From contig JAGTRJ010000014.1 in assembly GCA_018261755.1 (NCBI GenBank), positions 62,001 through 126,000 on the forward strand: a stretch of 64,000 nucleotides of DNA, read 5' to 3'. The DNA is from Burkholderiaceae bacterium. Its GTDB lineage: Bacteria > Pseudomonadota > Gammaproteobacteria > Burkholderiales > Burkholderiaceae_D. The position numbers were made by a program, and so were the translations under genes. The number at the start of each line of letters is the position of its first letter. Within the stretch, counting starts at the first letter, position 1. Shown one piece after another: positions 1 through 7,644 of the stretch. The notes beneath the pieces were generated by a model. That model was not told where the DNA came from. It made no database searches and saw only the letters and a program-made list of their open reading frames with translations.

Positions 1-1
1 G

Positions 2-130
2 GTATCGCACCTGCCGAAAGGCGATTGGCGCATCGGCGCGCCGATGTATTTTTGCGCGGCGCTACTGGCTGCCGCGCTGGTGCTGGCGCAGGCGCATTTT
101 CGGCGCGAACGCCAGCAGGTTCAGGGTTAG
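2..130 (+). CDS. C-terminal end of a probable MFS transporter (partial)
   Basis: An open frame runs in from the left edge and stops with TAG at 128-130. The 42 visible residues hold one hydrophobic Ala/Leu-rich helix followed by a short basic and Gln-rich tail, which is how many 12-helix major facilitator transporters end. The family call is an inference from this final helix only; another polytopic membrane protein would look the same. It converges with the hydroxyacid dehydrogenase at 156-1058, leaving 25 bp between the stop codons. Confidence 0.5.
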   Translation, partial: VSHLPKGDWRIGAPMYFCAALLAAALVLAQAHFRRERQQVQG

Positions 131-155
131 TGCAGCGTCCTGGAACCGGTTCGGT

Positions 156-1058
156 TTAGAATCGATCCGGCGCGTCGCCTACGCGCTGGCCCGGATTGAG
201 TTGTTCAATCGCGAGCAGCGCCGCCGACTGGTCGGCATTCGGGTGCGCCCCCAGGATGCTGTGATACAACCCGGTCACCAGCTCCGACACCGGCAGCTTC
301 ACCCCGGCATTTTTTGCCGCGATCAGGATGTTGTCCATGTCCTTGGCTTGCGTCTTGATCTGCCCGCCGGGCACGAAGGCACGATCCAGCATCCGTTGGC
401 CATGCACTTCGAGCAGCCGGCTTTCGGCAAAGCCGCCGCGAATGGCGGCGCGCATCGCGGCCGGATCGGCGCCGCCTGCCTGCGCCAGCAGCATTGCCTC
501 GGCAATGATGGCCAGCGTGCCGCCGACGATCAACTGGTTGCACAGTTTCGCAATCTGGCCGCAACCCGCCGGGCCGACTAGCGTCGGACGGCCCATCACG
601 GTCAAAACGGGTTTCGCGCGTTCGAAATCCGCCGCGCTGCCGCCGGCCATGATCGCCAGCGTCGCCGCTTCCGCGCCGACTACGCCGCCGGAAACCGGTG
701 CATCGACGAACGCGACTCCTTTCTCCGCCAGCATTTGGTGCAGCGTCAACGCTTCATCCTGTCGAGTCGAACTCATGTCGATCACCAGCGTGCCTGGTTT
801 CAGCGCAGGTAGCGCATCGCGCATGACGTCGATCACGGTCGGGCCATCGGCCAGAATCGTGATCACGATGGACGCCTTCCTGAACGCTTCCTGCGCCGTA
901 TCGGCGATCTGCGCGCCATGCGCGGCCAGTGGTTCGGCTTTGGCTCGGGTGCGGTTCCAGGCTGTCAGCGGATAGCCTGCGGCGAGCAGGTTTTTGGCCA
1001 TCGGCAGGCCCATCAGGCCGATACCGAGGAATGCGATGTGTGGAAAAGGTGAATTCAA
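156..1058 (-). CDS. NAD(P)-dependent beta-hydroxyacid dehydrogenase, 2-hydroxy-3-oxopropionate (tartronate semialdehyde) reductase-like
   Basis: This 300-residue protein belongs to the 3-hydroxyisobutyrate dehydrogenase/GlxR family. The Rossmann dinucleotide motif GIGLMG is at residues 12-17, the substrate motif DAPVSGG near 121, and the catalytic-lysine motif KLCNQ near 171. Family members reduce small semialdehydes such as tartronate semialdehyde. In glyoxylate-carboligase metabolism, which oxalotrophs use to make glycerate from oxalate-derived glyoxylate, this enzyme follows carboligation. Glyoxylate carboligase is not in this window, so the substrate is inferred; 3-hydroxyisobutyrate or another hydroxyacid is possible. 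It lies 24 bp downstream of the PagL-like gene on the same strand and may share its transcript. Confidence 0.8.
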   Translation of the reverse strand: MNSPFPHIAFLGIGLMGLPMAKNLLAAGYPLTAWNRTRAKAEPLAAHGAQIADTAQEAFRKASIVITILADGPTVIDVMRDALPALKPGTLVIDMSSTRQDEALTLHQMLAEKGVAFVDAPVSGGVVGAEAATLAIMAGGSAADFERAKPVLTVMGRPTLVGPAGCGQIAKLCNQLIVGGTLAIIAEAMLLAQAGGADPAAMRAAIRGGFAESRLLEVHGQRMLDRAFVPGGQIKTQAKDMDNILIAAKNAGVKLPVSELVTGLYHSILGAHPNADQSAALLAIEQLNPGQRVGDAPDRF

Positions 1059-1082
1059 GCGAGCTCCAGAAAAGGCGGCAAA

Positions 1083-1628
1083 TTAAAAGGCATAGCTGGC
1101 GCGCATGATAGCGAAGTTTGCCCCAGTGTTCGGTTTTTTGATACCGCCATTGGAGAAGTGTTGCAGCTTCAGCCCCAGGTCAAGTCCATTGCCGAATACG
1201 TAACCAACACCGAGGTGGTCGCCGAACTGGAAGGCGGTAGACAACTGGTTGCCGGCATTGTCTGACGTGTGTGACATCAGATGTGCGCCAATACCGGCTT
1301 CGGCATAAAAGCCCTTTTTGTTGTCCTGCTGCCAGCGGAATACCGGAGTGATGCCAATGCCGTAAATGTTCCGGCGCGCCCCCTCGATGTTGCGGTGTTT
1401 TCTTTCCTCGCCACGCGCCAGCGACAGATCCCAGTAACCGCCGATGTGGTTACCGTTCGAGGCAAACCAGCGTTGCGACCAGTTCCATTGCAGTGCGACT
1501 CGTTCCAGTCTGGCATTTGAGCCAGAGCCATATTCAAGCGAAACGGAATCGACAGCGTTGGCCGATGTTTGCATGGCGGCCAGCGCGACGCTAGTAACGA
1601 GCAACTTCCATTTACAGCAGATTTTCAT
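1083..1628 (-). CDS. pagL: Acyloxyacyl hydrolase / PagL-type lipid A 3-O-deacylase
   Basis: The 181-residue product begins with a signal peptide (basic start, hydrophobic stretch, cleavage expected after the ANA near residue 25). It continues as a beta-barrel-like chain ending in aromatic Phe. The motif LQHFSNGGIKKPN near residue 150 carries the His-Ser pair of PagL outer-membrane deacylases, which remove the 3-O acyl chain from lipid A. I start at ATG 1628, not the upstream in-frame ATG at 1742. The sequence AGAGGA lies about 9 bases before 1628, and the signal peptide begins there. A PagL enzyme would modulate surface lipopolysaccharide; its acyl specificity cannot be told from sequence. 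Confidence 0.8.
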   Translation of the reverse strand: MKICCKWKLLVTSVALAAMQTSANAVDSVSLEYGSGSNARLERVALQWNWSQRWFASNGNHIGGYWDLSLARGEERKHRNIEGARRNIYGIGITPVFRWQQDNKKGFYAEAGIGAHLMSHTSDNAGNQLSTAFQFGDHLGVGYVFGNGLDLGLKLQHFSNGGIKKPNTGANFAIMRASYAF

Positions 1629-1707
1629 GATGTATTGTCCTCTGTGATTATTGGGATTGCTGCTATGAATCTTCCGTGGTTTGTGCTGCACGAGTGAGGA
1701 GGCGGTG

Positions 1708-2532
1708 TTAATGGCGGCCGAATTCCTCGCCCAGTTCTTCACTGCGCGCGCGCGCAGCCTTGAGTGCGCGTACGATCGCTCCCTTCACGTCGTACTGTTC
1801 CATGCTGGTCAGCGCGGCAAAGGTTGTACCGCCTTTCGACGTGACGCGCTCACGCAATACCGATACCGGTTCGTCCGATTGCGCCGCCAATTGCGCCGCG
1901 CCGGTGAAGGTCGCGATTGCCAGCGCACGGCCCTGTTCGGCATTCAATCCGAATTCCGTCGCTGCCTGCTGCATCGCTTCGATGAAATAGAACACATACG
2001 CCGGGCCGCTGCCAGACAGCGCAGTGACGGCGTCAATCTGTGATTCTTCGTTCAGCCAGACAGTGGTGCCGGCAGCACGCAGGATCGCGTCCGCCTGCGC
2101 CTTTTGTTCCGGCGAAACACCGTCGAGCGCCACCATGCCGGTCACGCCCTGGCCGATCAGCGCCGGCGTGTTCGGCATCGTGCGCACGATCGCGCGGTGC
2201 CCGCCCAGCCAGCGCGACAGATCCGCCGCACGGATGCCGGCCGCGATCGATAGCACCAGTTGCTGCGACAGGTGCGGCGCCAGTTCGTGTGCCACTTCAC
2301 GCAATTGCTGCGGCTTGACCGCGAGCACGATTACGTCACTGGTGGCGATTGCGTCGCCGATGCCGGTGGCAGTCGTTACACCATGCTGGTGTTGCAGCGC
2401 ATCCAGCGCTTCCGGTTTCGGATCGACCACATGGATGTTACCGCCGTCGGTCAGTTTGCCGGCGATACCGCCGATTAATGCGGTCGCCATGTTGCCGCCG
2501 CCGATGAAGCAGATTTTCAGGTTATTTTTCAT
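1708..2532 (-). CDS. proC: Pyrroline-5-carboxylate reductase
   Basis: ProC catalyses the last step of proline synthesis, reducing pyrroline-5-carboxylate with NAD(P)H in the cytoplasm. The 274-residue protein shows the N-terminal Rossmann motif (ICFIGGGNMATALIGG, residues 6-21) and the family signature near residues 220-245 (VTSKGGTT followed by a C-terminal helix). The length matches the usual 265-280 residues. The ATG at 2532 is chosen because the conserved N terminus starts there. This start overlaps the end of the yggS gene by 11 bp, so the two are probably translationally coupled, the standard yggS-proC arrangement. Confidence 0.95.
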   Translation of the reverse strand: MKNNLKICFIGGGNMATALIGGIAGKLTDGGNIHVVDPKPEALDALQHQHGVTTATGIGDAIATSDVIVLAVKPQQLREVAHELAPHLSQQLVLSIAAGIRAADLSRWLGGHRAIVRTMPNTPALIGQGVTGMVALDGVSPEQKAQADAILRAAGTTVWLNEESQIDAVTALSGSGPAYVFYFIEAMQQAATEFGLNAEQGRALAIATFTGAAQLAAQSDEPVSVLRERVTSKGGTTFAALTSMEQYDVKGAIVRALKAARARSEELGEEFGRH

Positions 2533-3229
2533 GGTATTGCCGTTGTCCAAAAATGGCGGTGCCGACGCGCACGATGGTCGCGCCCGCGGCAATCGCCGCG
2601 CCCATGTCGTCGGTCATGCCCATCGACAGGGTATCAAGTTCGATTCCTTGCGCGCGCAACTGGTCGAACAGCTGTTTCATTTGCGCAAATGGAATGCGCT
2701 GTTTTTCGGGATTGGTTTCCGGTTCCGGAATCGCCATCAGCCCGCGCAGCTTCAGGTGCGGCATGGCCGCGATCGCTCGTGCCAGTGCCGGCACGTCTGC
2801 CGGCGACACGCCGCTTTTGCTGTCTTCGCCGCTAATGTTGACCTGAATGCAGACGTTCAAAGACGGCAGCTCTGCCGGGCGTTGATCCGACAGTCGGCGC
2901 GCGATCTTTTCGCGGTCGATCGAATGGACCCAGTCGAAGTGTTCGGCGATCGAACGTGTCTTGTTGCTCTGCAGCGGGCCGATGAAGTGCCATTCCAGCG
3001 CCAGTTCTGGTTGCGCGGCCTTTACCACCGCCATCTTCGCGACCGCTTCCTGTTCGTAATTTTCGCCGAATGCGCGCTGTCCGGCGCGCGCAGCTTCCAG
3101 CACTTCGTCCGCGCCCCAAGTTTTGCTGACGGCCAGCAGGTTGACGTTTTCCGGCGCGCGCGCAGCCGTGTTGGCCGCCGCATAAATTTTGTCGCGGACG
3201 GCTTGCAAGTTGTGGGAGATTGCGGACAT
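2522..3229 (-). CDS. yggS: YggS-family PLP homeostasis protein
   Basis: This 235-residue protein is a PLP-binding fold-type III barrel without known enzymatic activity; the family buffers pyridoxal phosphate and affects amino-acid and keto-acid pools. The PLP lysine is in NLLAVSKTWGAD near residue 36, followed by the typical GENYEQE segment, FIGPLQSNKT near residue 83, and the C-terminal SMGMTDDMGAAI near residue 200. It is the first gene of the yggS-proC pair and is divergent from pilT, with 64 bp between start codons that must hold both promoters. The yggS/pilT/proC neighbourhood is widely conserved in proteobacteria. Confidence 0.93.
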   Translation of the reverse strand: MSAISHNLQAVRDKIYAAANTAARAPENVNLLAVSKTWGADEVLEAARAGQRAFGENYEQEAVAKMAVVKAAQPELALEWHFIGPLQSNKTRSIAEHFDWVHSIDREKIARRLSDQRPAELPSLNVCIQVNISGEDSKSGVSPADVPALARAIAAMPHLKLRGLMAIPEPETNPEKQRIPFAQMKQLFDQLRAQGIELDTLSMGMTDDMGAAIAAGATIVRVGTAIFGQRQYHEK

Positions 3230-3293
3230 AATCAGGTTGCGGCAGGTTGCATCAAGGTAACAACCAATTCTTCGAGACTACCCGGGATTATAA

Positions 3294-4337
3294 ATGGACA
3301 TTTCAGAATTGCTGGCCTTCTCGGTCAAGAATAATGCTTCCGACCTGCATTTATCTTCCGGCATGCCGCCGATGATTCGCGTGCATGGCGACGTGCGCCG
3401 CATCAACCTGCCGGTGATGGAGCACCAGCAGGTGCATGGCATGATTTACGACATCATGAGCGATAGCCAGCGCAAGACGTACGAGGAGCGACTGGAGTGC
3501 GACTTTTCGTTCGAGATCCCGGGGCTGGCGCGCTTTCGCGTGAATGCGTTCAATCAGGATCGCGGCGCAGCGGCGGTACTGCGGACAATTCCGTCGAAAG
3601 TGCTGACGCTGGAACAACTGAACTGCCCGAAAATCTTCGGCGACCTGGCGTTGCGGCCGCGCGGGCTGGTTCTGGTGACCGGCCCGACTGGTTCCGGCAA
3701 ATCGACCACGCTGGCGGCGATGGTCAACCATGTGAACGAAAATCACAGTTCGCACATCATCACGATTGAAGACCCAATCGAATTTCTGCACGAATCGAAA
3801 CGCTGCCTGATCAACCAGCGCGAAGTCGGTTCGGACACGCTGTCGTTCGACAATGCATTGCGTTCGGCATTGCGCGAAGACCCGGACGTGATTCTGGTGG
3901 GCGAGATGCGCGATCTGGAAACGATCCGCCTGGCGCTGACGGCGGCGGAAACTGGCCACTTGGTTTTCGGCACCGTCCATACGTCATCAGCGGCGAAAAC
4001 CATTGACCGTCTGGTTGACGTGTTCCCGGCGGAAGAAAAGGAAATGGTGCGCGCGATGCTGTCCGAATCGCTGGCTGCGGTGATCACGCAGACGCTGCTA
4101 AAGCGCAAGGATGATTCCGGCCGTGTGGCGGCACATGAAATCATGATCGCAACACCGGCGATTCGCAACCTGATCCGCGAAAACAAGATTGCGCAGATGT
4201 ATTCGGCCATCCAGACCGGCCAGAATGTCGGTATGCAGACGCTGGATCAGAACCTGACCGAACTGGTGCGGCGCAACATGATTGCCGCTTCGGCGGCGCG
4301 TTCGGCCGCCAAGGTGCCGGAAAACTTCCCAGGCTGA
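3294..4337 (+). CDS. pilT: Type IV pilus retraction ATPase PilT
   Basis: PilT is a hexameric cytoplasmic ATPase that depolymerises type IV pili for twitching and DNA uptake. The 347-residue protein has the N-terminal PAS-like half starting MDISELLAFSVKNNASDLHL, Walker A (GPTGSGKST) at about residues 130-138, a Walker B region with GEMRD near 202, and a His box (GHLVFGTVHT) near 222. The PilT-specific AIRNLIRE motif near residue 289 is intact, which separates it from PilB and PilU. It is followed after 19 bp by pilU, so the two form an operon. Confidence 0.96.
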   Translation: MDISELLAFSVKNNASDLHLSSGMPPMIRVHGDVRRINLPVMEHQQVHGMIYDIMSDSQRKTYEERLECDFSFEIPGLARFRVNAFNQDRGAAAVLRTIPSKVLTLEQLNCPKIFGDLALRPRGLVLVTGPTGSGKSTTLAAMVNHVNENHSSHIITIEDPIEFLHESKRCLINQREVGSDTLSFDNALRSALREDPDVILVGEMRDLETIRLALTAAETGHLVFGTVHTSSAAKTIDRLVDVFPAEEKEMVRAMLSESLAAVITQTLLKRKDDSGRVAAHEIMIATPAIRNLIRENKIAQMYSAIQTGQNVGMQTLDQNLTELVRRNMIAASAARSAAKVPENFPG

Positions 4338-4356
4338 CATTTCACGAGAGGGGCAT

Positions 4357-5493
4357 ATGGAACGGGATCAGGCGACGAAATTCATGTTCGACCTGCTGGG
4401 CCTGATGGTCAGCAAGAATGGTTCGGATCTTTTCATTTCGACCGATTTCCCGCCAGCGATGAAAATTGACGGCCGGATCACGCCTATTTCCGGCCAGTCG
4501 CTGACGGCGGCGCATACGGTCGAACTGGCGCGCGCGATCATGAGCGACAAGCAGGCGGCAATATTCGAACAGACGAAGGAATGCAACTTTGCCATCAATC
4601 CTGGCAGCCTGGGCCGTTTCCGCGTATCGGCGTTCATGCAGATGGGGCGGGTCGGCATGGTGCTACGGACCATCAACACCGAGATTCCGCAGCTCGACGA
4701 TCTGGGCCTGCCGGATATCCTGAAGGATGTGGCGATGGAAAAGCGCGGGCTGGTGCTGATGGTCGGTGCGACCGGCTCCGGCAAATCGACCACGCTGGCG
4801 GCGATGCTGGGGCATCGCAACGAAAACAGCTATGGTCACATCATCACGGTTGAGGATCCGGTCGAATTCGTGCATCCGAACAAGAATTGCCTGATCACGC
4901 ACCGCGAAGTCGGGGTCGATACCGAAGGTTGGGGCATTGCGCTGAAAAATGCGTTGCGGCAGGCGCCGGACGTAATCCAGATCGGCGAAATCCGGGATCG
5001 CGAAACGATGGATTACGCCATCATGTTCGCCGAAACTGGTCACCTGTGCCTGGCAACGCTGCATGCAAACAGCTCGAACCAGGCGCTGGACCGGATCATC
5101 AACTTCTTCCCCGAGGAACGCCGGCAGCAGCTGCTGATGGATCTGTCGTTCAACCTTAAAGGCATGATCGCGCAGCGATTGATACCGCTGAAAAACACCA
5201 AGGGCCGCTGTGCCGCGGTCGAAATCATGCTGAATTCGCCCTATATTTCCGACCTGATTTTCAGGAACCAGGTGCACGAGATCAAGGAAGTGATGAAGCG
5301 TTCGCGTGAACTGGGGATGCAGACTTTCGACCAGTCGCTGTTTGAGCTGTACGAGGCTGACCTGATCACGTATGAGGATGCGCTGCGGAACGCCGATTCG
5401 GTCAATGACCTGCGGTTGGCGATCAAGCTGCAGGGCAAGGAATCGAAAAACCGCGATCTGGCGGCTGGCACCAAGCACATGGATCTCGTTTGA
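4357..5493 (+). CDS. pilU: PilT-dependent accessory retraction ATPase PilU
   Basis: PilU is the PilT paralogue that boosts retraction force and works with PilT. The 378-residue product has Walker A (GATGSGKST) near residues 137-145, GEIRDRETMDYAI near 208, and the conserved LATLHANSSNQALDR segment near 232. The AIRNLIRE motif of PilT is replaced by a YISDLIFRNQ-type stretch, as expected for PilU. The ATG at 4357 is preceded by GAGAGGGG and matches the conserved N terminus; an in-frame extension to 4282 lies inside pilT and is rejected. A short C-terminal extension rich in Lys and Asn follows the ATPase core. Confidence 0.95.
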   Translation: MERDQATKFMFDLLGLMVSKNGSDLFISTDFPPAMKIDGRITPISGQSLTAAHTVELARAIMSDKQAAIFEQTKECNFAINPGSLGRFRVSAFMQMGRVGMVLRTINTEIPQLDDLGLPDILKDVAMEKRGLVLMVGATGSGKSTTLAAMLGHRNENSYGHIITVEDPVEFVHPNKNCLITHREVGVDTEGWGIALKNALRQAPDVIQIGEIRDRETMDYAIMFAETGHLCLATLHANSSNQALDRIINFFPEERRQQLLMDLSFNLKGMIAQRLIPLKNTKGRCAAVEIMLNSPYISDLIFRNQVHEIKEVMKRSRELGMQTFDQSLFELYEADLITYEDALRNADSVNDLRLAIKLQGKESKNRDLAAGTKHMDLV

Positions 5494-5502
5494 GATGTTT
5501 TG

Positions 5503-5586
5503 TGGGGGGGGTATGCGGGAAAAATGTGCATCTCGGCCCCATATTCTGGCGGCCTGAAAATATACGCCGGGCAGTATATTGCCGAC
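5503..5586 (+). repeat. Dispersed 80-bp three-box element, copy A
   Basis: The GTAT of the G-rich first box begins at 5511, the inverted ATAC box at 5562 and the second GTAT box at 5574 (offsets 51, 12 and 63). The 3' palindrome is AATATAC/GTATATT with an 8-base spacer, a perfect 7-bp stem. A CTGGC box lies 16 bp before the ATAC. The copy starts about 10 bp after the pilU stop codon and lies upstream of the PP0621-like gene. Edges are approximate. Confidence 0.75.
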
Positions 5587-5693
5587 CCGGCGGACGCCGG
5601 AAATGGTCACGGATAGCGACCCCAAGCCCGGCGGCGCGGATTTGCGTTGATGTAAACTGAGCCGGGTGGATATACCGTAATTCGGAGAAGCAG

Positions 5694-5936
5694 ATGAAGT
5701 TATTGATTTGGCTGGCGCTGTTCGGACTGGTTGCCGCAGCGCTGTTCGCCAAAAAATCCGCGACGAAACCACGGCCAACTGTGCCGTTGAGGCGCAAGCA
5801 ATTCGACAGTACTGGGGCGGAGCTGATGGTGCGCTGCGCTCACTGCGGCGTGTATGTGCCGATTTCCGAAGCCGTGAACGATCTCGGCATCGAGTATTGC
5901 TGCGACGAGCATCGCGGCAAACCACCTGCGTTCTAG
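5694..5936 (+). CDS. PP0621-family small membrane-anchored Cys-motif protein
   Basis: The 80-residue protein begins with one transmembrane helix (residues 3-19), then a short basic linker, then a compact domain with CAHC near residue 48 and a second Cys pair (YCCDEH) near residue 68. This could bind a metal such as zinc. Small proteins of this kind are commonly found directly upstream of the PilS/PilR-type two-component genes in Burkholderiales, as here, where only 3 bp separate its stop from the GTG start of the kinase. The function is unknown; translational coupling suggests a role connected to that sensor. Confidence 0.75.
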   Translation: MKLLIWLALFGLVAAALFAKKSATKPRPTVPLRRKQFDSTGAELMVRCAHCGVYVPISEAVNDLGIEYCCDEHRGKPPAF

Positions 5937-5939
5937 CCC

Positions 5940-7625
5940 GTGCCCATTCTGTCAGCCGAATCCAGTGCAAGTTTTTGGCGGTCGCTGCATGCACTGAGCA
6001 TCACACGCATCCTGATTGCGTCGGTGCTGGTGCTTTTTGGTGGTTTTCGCATCAACAGCACATACTGGTTCGATGGCGGGCTGAGCTATCGCTGGCTGTG
6101 TTTAGCCTACTTGCTGCTGGCGCTCGTATTTGCCTTTTTCGCGCTGTATCGGCGGCGGCATTTCATGTTGCAGTTGCTGCTGCAGATTGTGACTGACATC
6201 ATTCTCATTTCGCTGCTGTATATGGTCGCGGGCGGGATGAAAAGCGGTCTGGCAATTCTCTATCTGTTCCCTTTGGCGAGCGCGGCGATTCTGGTGCCGT
6301 TGATGCTGGCGTTGTGTTTCGCCTCGGTCGTTTCCATTTTCTTGCTGCTGCAAAGCTGGTTCCTGCTGATCAGGATGGAGCCGGAAGTCCCCATCATGCA
6401 GGCCGGGCTATATGGCGCGGCCTTTCTGTCGGCGGTGTTCGTTGTCAACCGCATGGCGGCGAAGCTGATCAGCCAGGAATCGCTGGCGGTGCGGCGTGGG
6501 CATGCATTGGAGATGCAGCGCGCGATCAGCCAGCTGGTGATTGACGATATGGACGACGGCGTCATCGTTGTTGGTGGCGACAGCACGGTCTACGCCAGCA
6601 ATCCGTCGGCGGTGCGCAAGCTGGGGATTGTGCTGGAAGCAGGCAGTGGCACCAGCAAATTGAGCGATGTGCCGGCGCTAAAGCCCTTGGCGGATGCCTT
6701 TTCCGCCTGGCATGAGCATGTCGATACCGGGAGCGCTGGATTCGGTGCGACTGCATATGTGATGCTCAAGCCGGCAGATGAACTGGCTGAACAGGACGGG
6801 CAAATCGAGCCATTGCAGGCAAGTTCGCTCGCAGTTCACCTCAGGGCAAGGTTCGTCAGAGTGAATGCCGAAACGCTGCGCGAAGATCGCAGCGTGATTT
6901 TCCTGCAGGATATCGCGCAGATCGAAAATCAGGCGCAGCAGTTGAAGCTGGCGTCGATGGGGCGGCTGACGGCCAGCATCGCGCATGAGGTGCGCAATCC
7001 GCTGTCAGCGATTGCGCATGCATCGGCGCTGCTGGGCGAGGAAACGGACAATCCGTCGCAGGTCAGGCTGCTGAAGATCATCGCGGACAATGTCGCGCGG
7101 ATGAATCGGATGGTCGAAGATATTCTCAACCTGTCGCGCAAGGTGCAGTCACAGGAAATGATCGGCCTAGCCGATTTTCTGTCTGAGCTCAAGGCATCCT
7201 TTTCCGAAACGCACGGTTTGTCTGGCGACATGATCGTGCTGTCCGTTTCAGATGAACAACAGATCCGGTTCGACCCGCTGCATCTGCGAGAAATCGTGCT
7301 GAACCTGCTCGGTAATGCCTTGCGCTATGCCAGCGGCAAGCCGGGCAGTATCCGCATGTTTACCGTTCCCGCCACTGCCAGCCGTCTTGAACTGCATGTG
7401 CAGGATGACGGTACCAGCATTTCGCCGGACGTGCGCGCGCATCTGTTTGAGCCGTTTTACACCACATCGAGCAAAGGAACCGGATTGGGGCTTTATCTGG
7501 CGCGAGAGCTGTGTTTGAATAACAGCGCGATGCTTGATTACGAATTTCACCCGGACGTCACCGCCGATGGCGTCGCAACAACCAGCGGCCGGTTTGTGAT
7601 TTCGTTTGCCGTGCAGGATCGATGA
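5940..7625 (+). CDS. pilS: PilS-type sensor histidine kinase
   Basis: The 561-residue membrane kinase starts with GTG at 5940. The first 170 residues contain about six hydrophobic helices, followed by a PAS-like linker region (about 190-320), a HisKA dimerisation domain with the phospho-acceptor His in SIAHEVRNPL near residue 349, and an HATPase domain (N box NLLGNALRYA, G box GTGLGLYLAR) up to the C terminus. PilS controls transcription of pilin genes by phosphorylating PilR. Its stop overlaps no gene, and the regulator follows after 19 bp. Identity as PilS rather than another NtrB-like kinase is supported by the six-helix N terminus and nearby pilT/pilU. Confidence 0.88.
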   Translation: MPILSAESSASFWRSLHALSITRILIASVLVLFGGFRINSTYWFDGGLSYRWLCLAYLLLALVFAFFALYRRRHFMLQLLLQIVTDIILISLLYMVAGGMKSGLAILYLFPLASAAILVPLMLALCFASVVSIFLLLQSWFLLIRMEPEVPIMQAGLYGAAFLSAVFVVNRMAAKLISQESLAVRRGHALEMQRAISQLVIDDMDDGVIVVGGDSTVYASNPSAVRKLGIVLEAGSGTSKLSDVPALKPLADAFSAWHEHVDTGSAGFGATAYVMLKPADELAEQDGQIEPLQASSLAVHLRARFVRVNAETLREDRSVIFLQDIAQIENQAQQLKLASMGRLTASIAHEVRNPLSAIAHASALLGEETDNPSQVRLLKIIADNVARMNRMVEDILNLSRKVQSQEMIGLADFLSELKASFSETHGLSGDMIVLSVSDEQQIRFDPLHLREIVLNLLGNALRYASGKPGSIRMFTVPATASRLELHVQDDGTSISPDVRAHLFEPFYTTSSKGTGLGLYLARELCLNNSAMLDYEFHPDVTADGVATTSGRFVISFAVQDR

Positions 7626-7644
7626 CAATGAAGGAAACAGTGCC

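Noticed and set aside
4663-5994. A 443-residue minus-strand ORF opposite pilU
   Set aside because: It is a shadow of the pilU frame, has no family features, and the plus frame is a clear ATPase gene.
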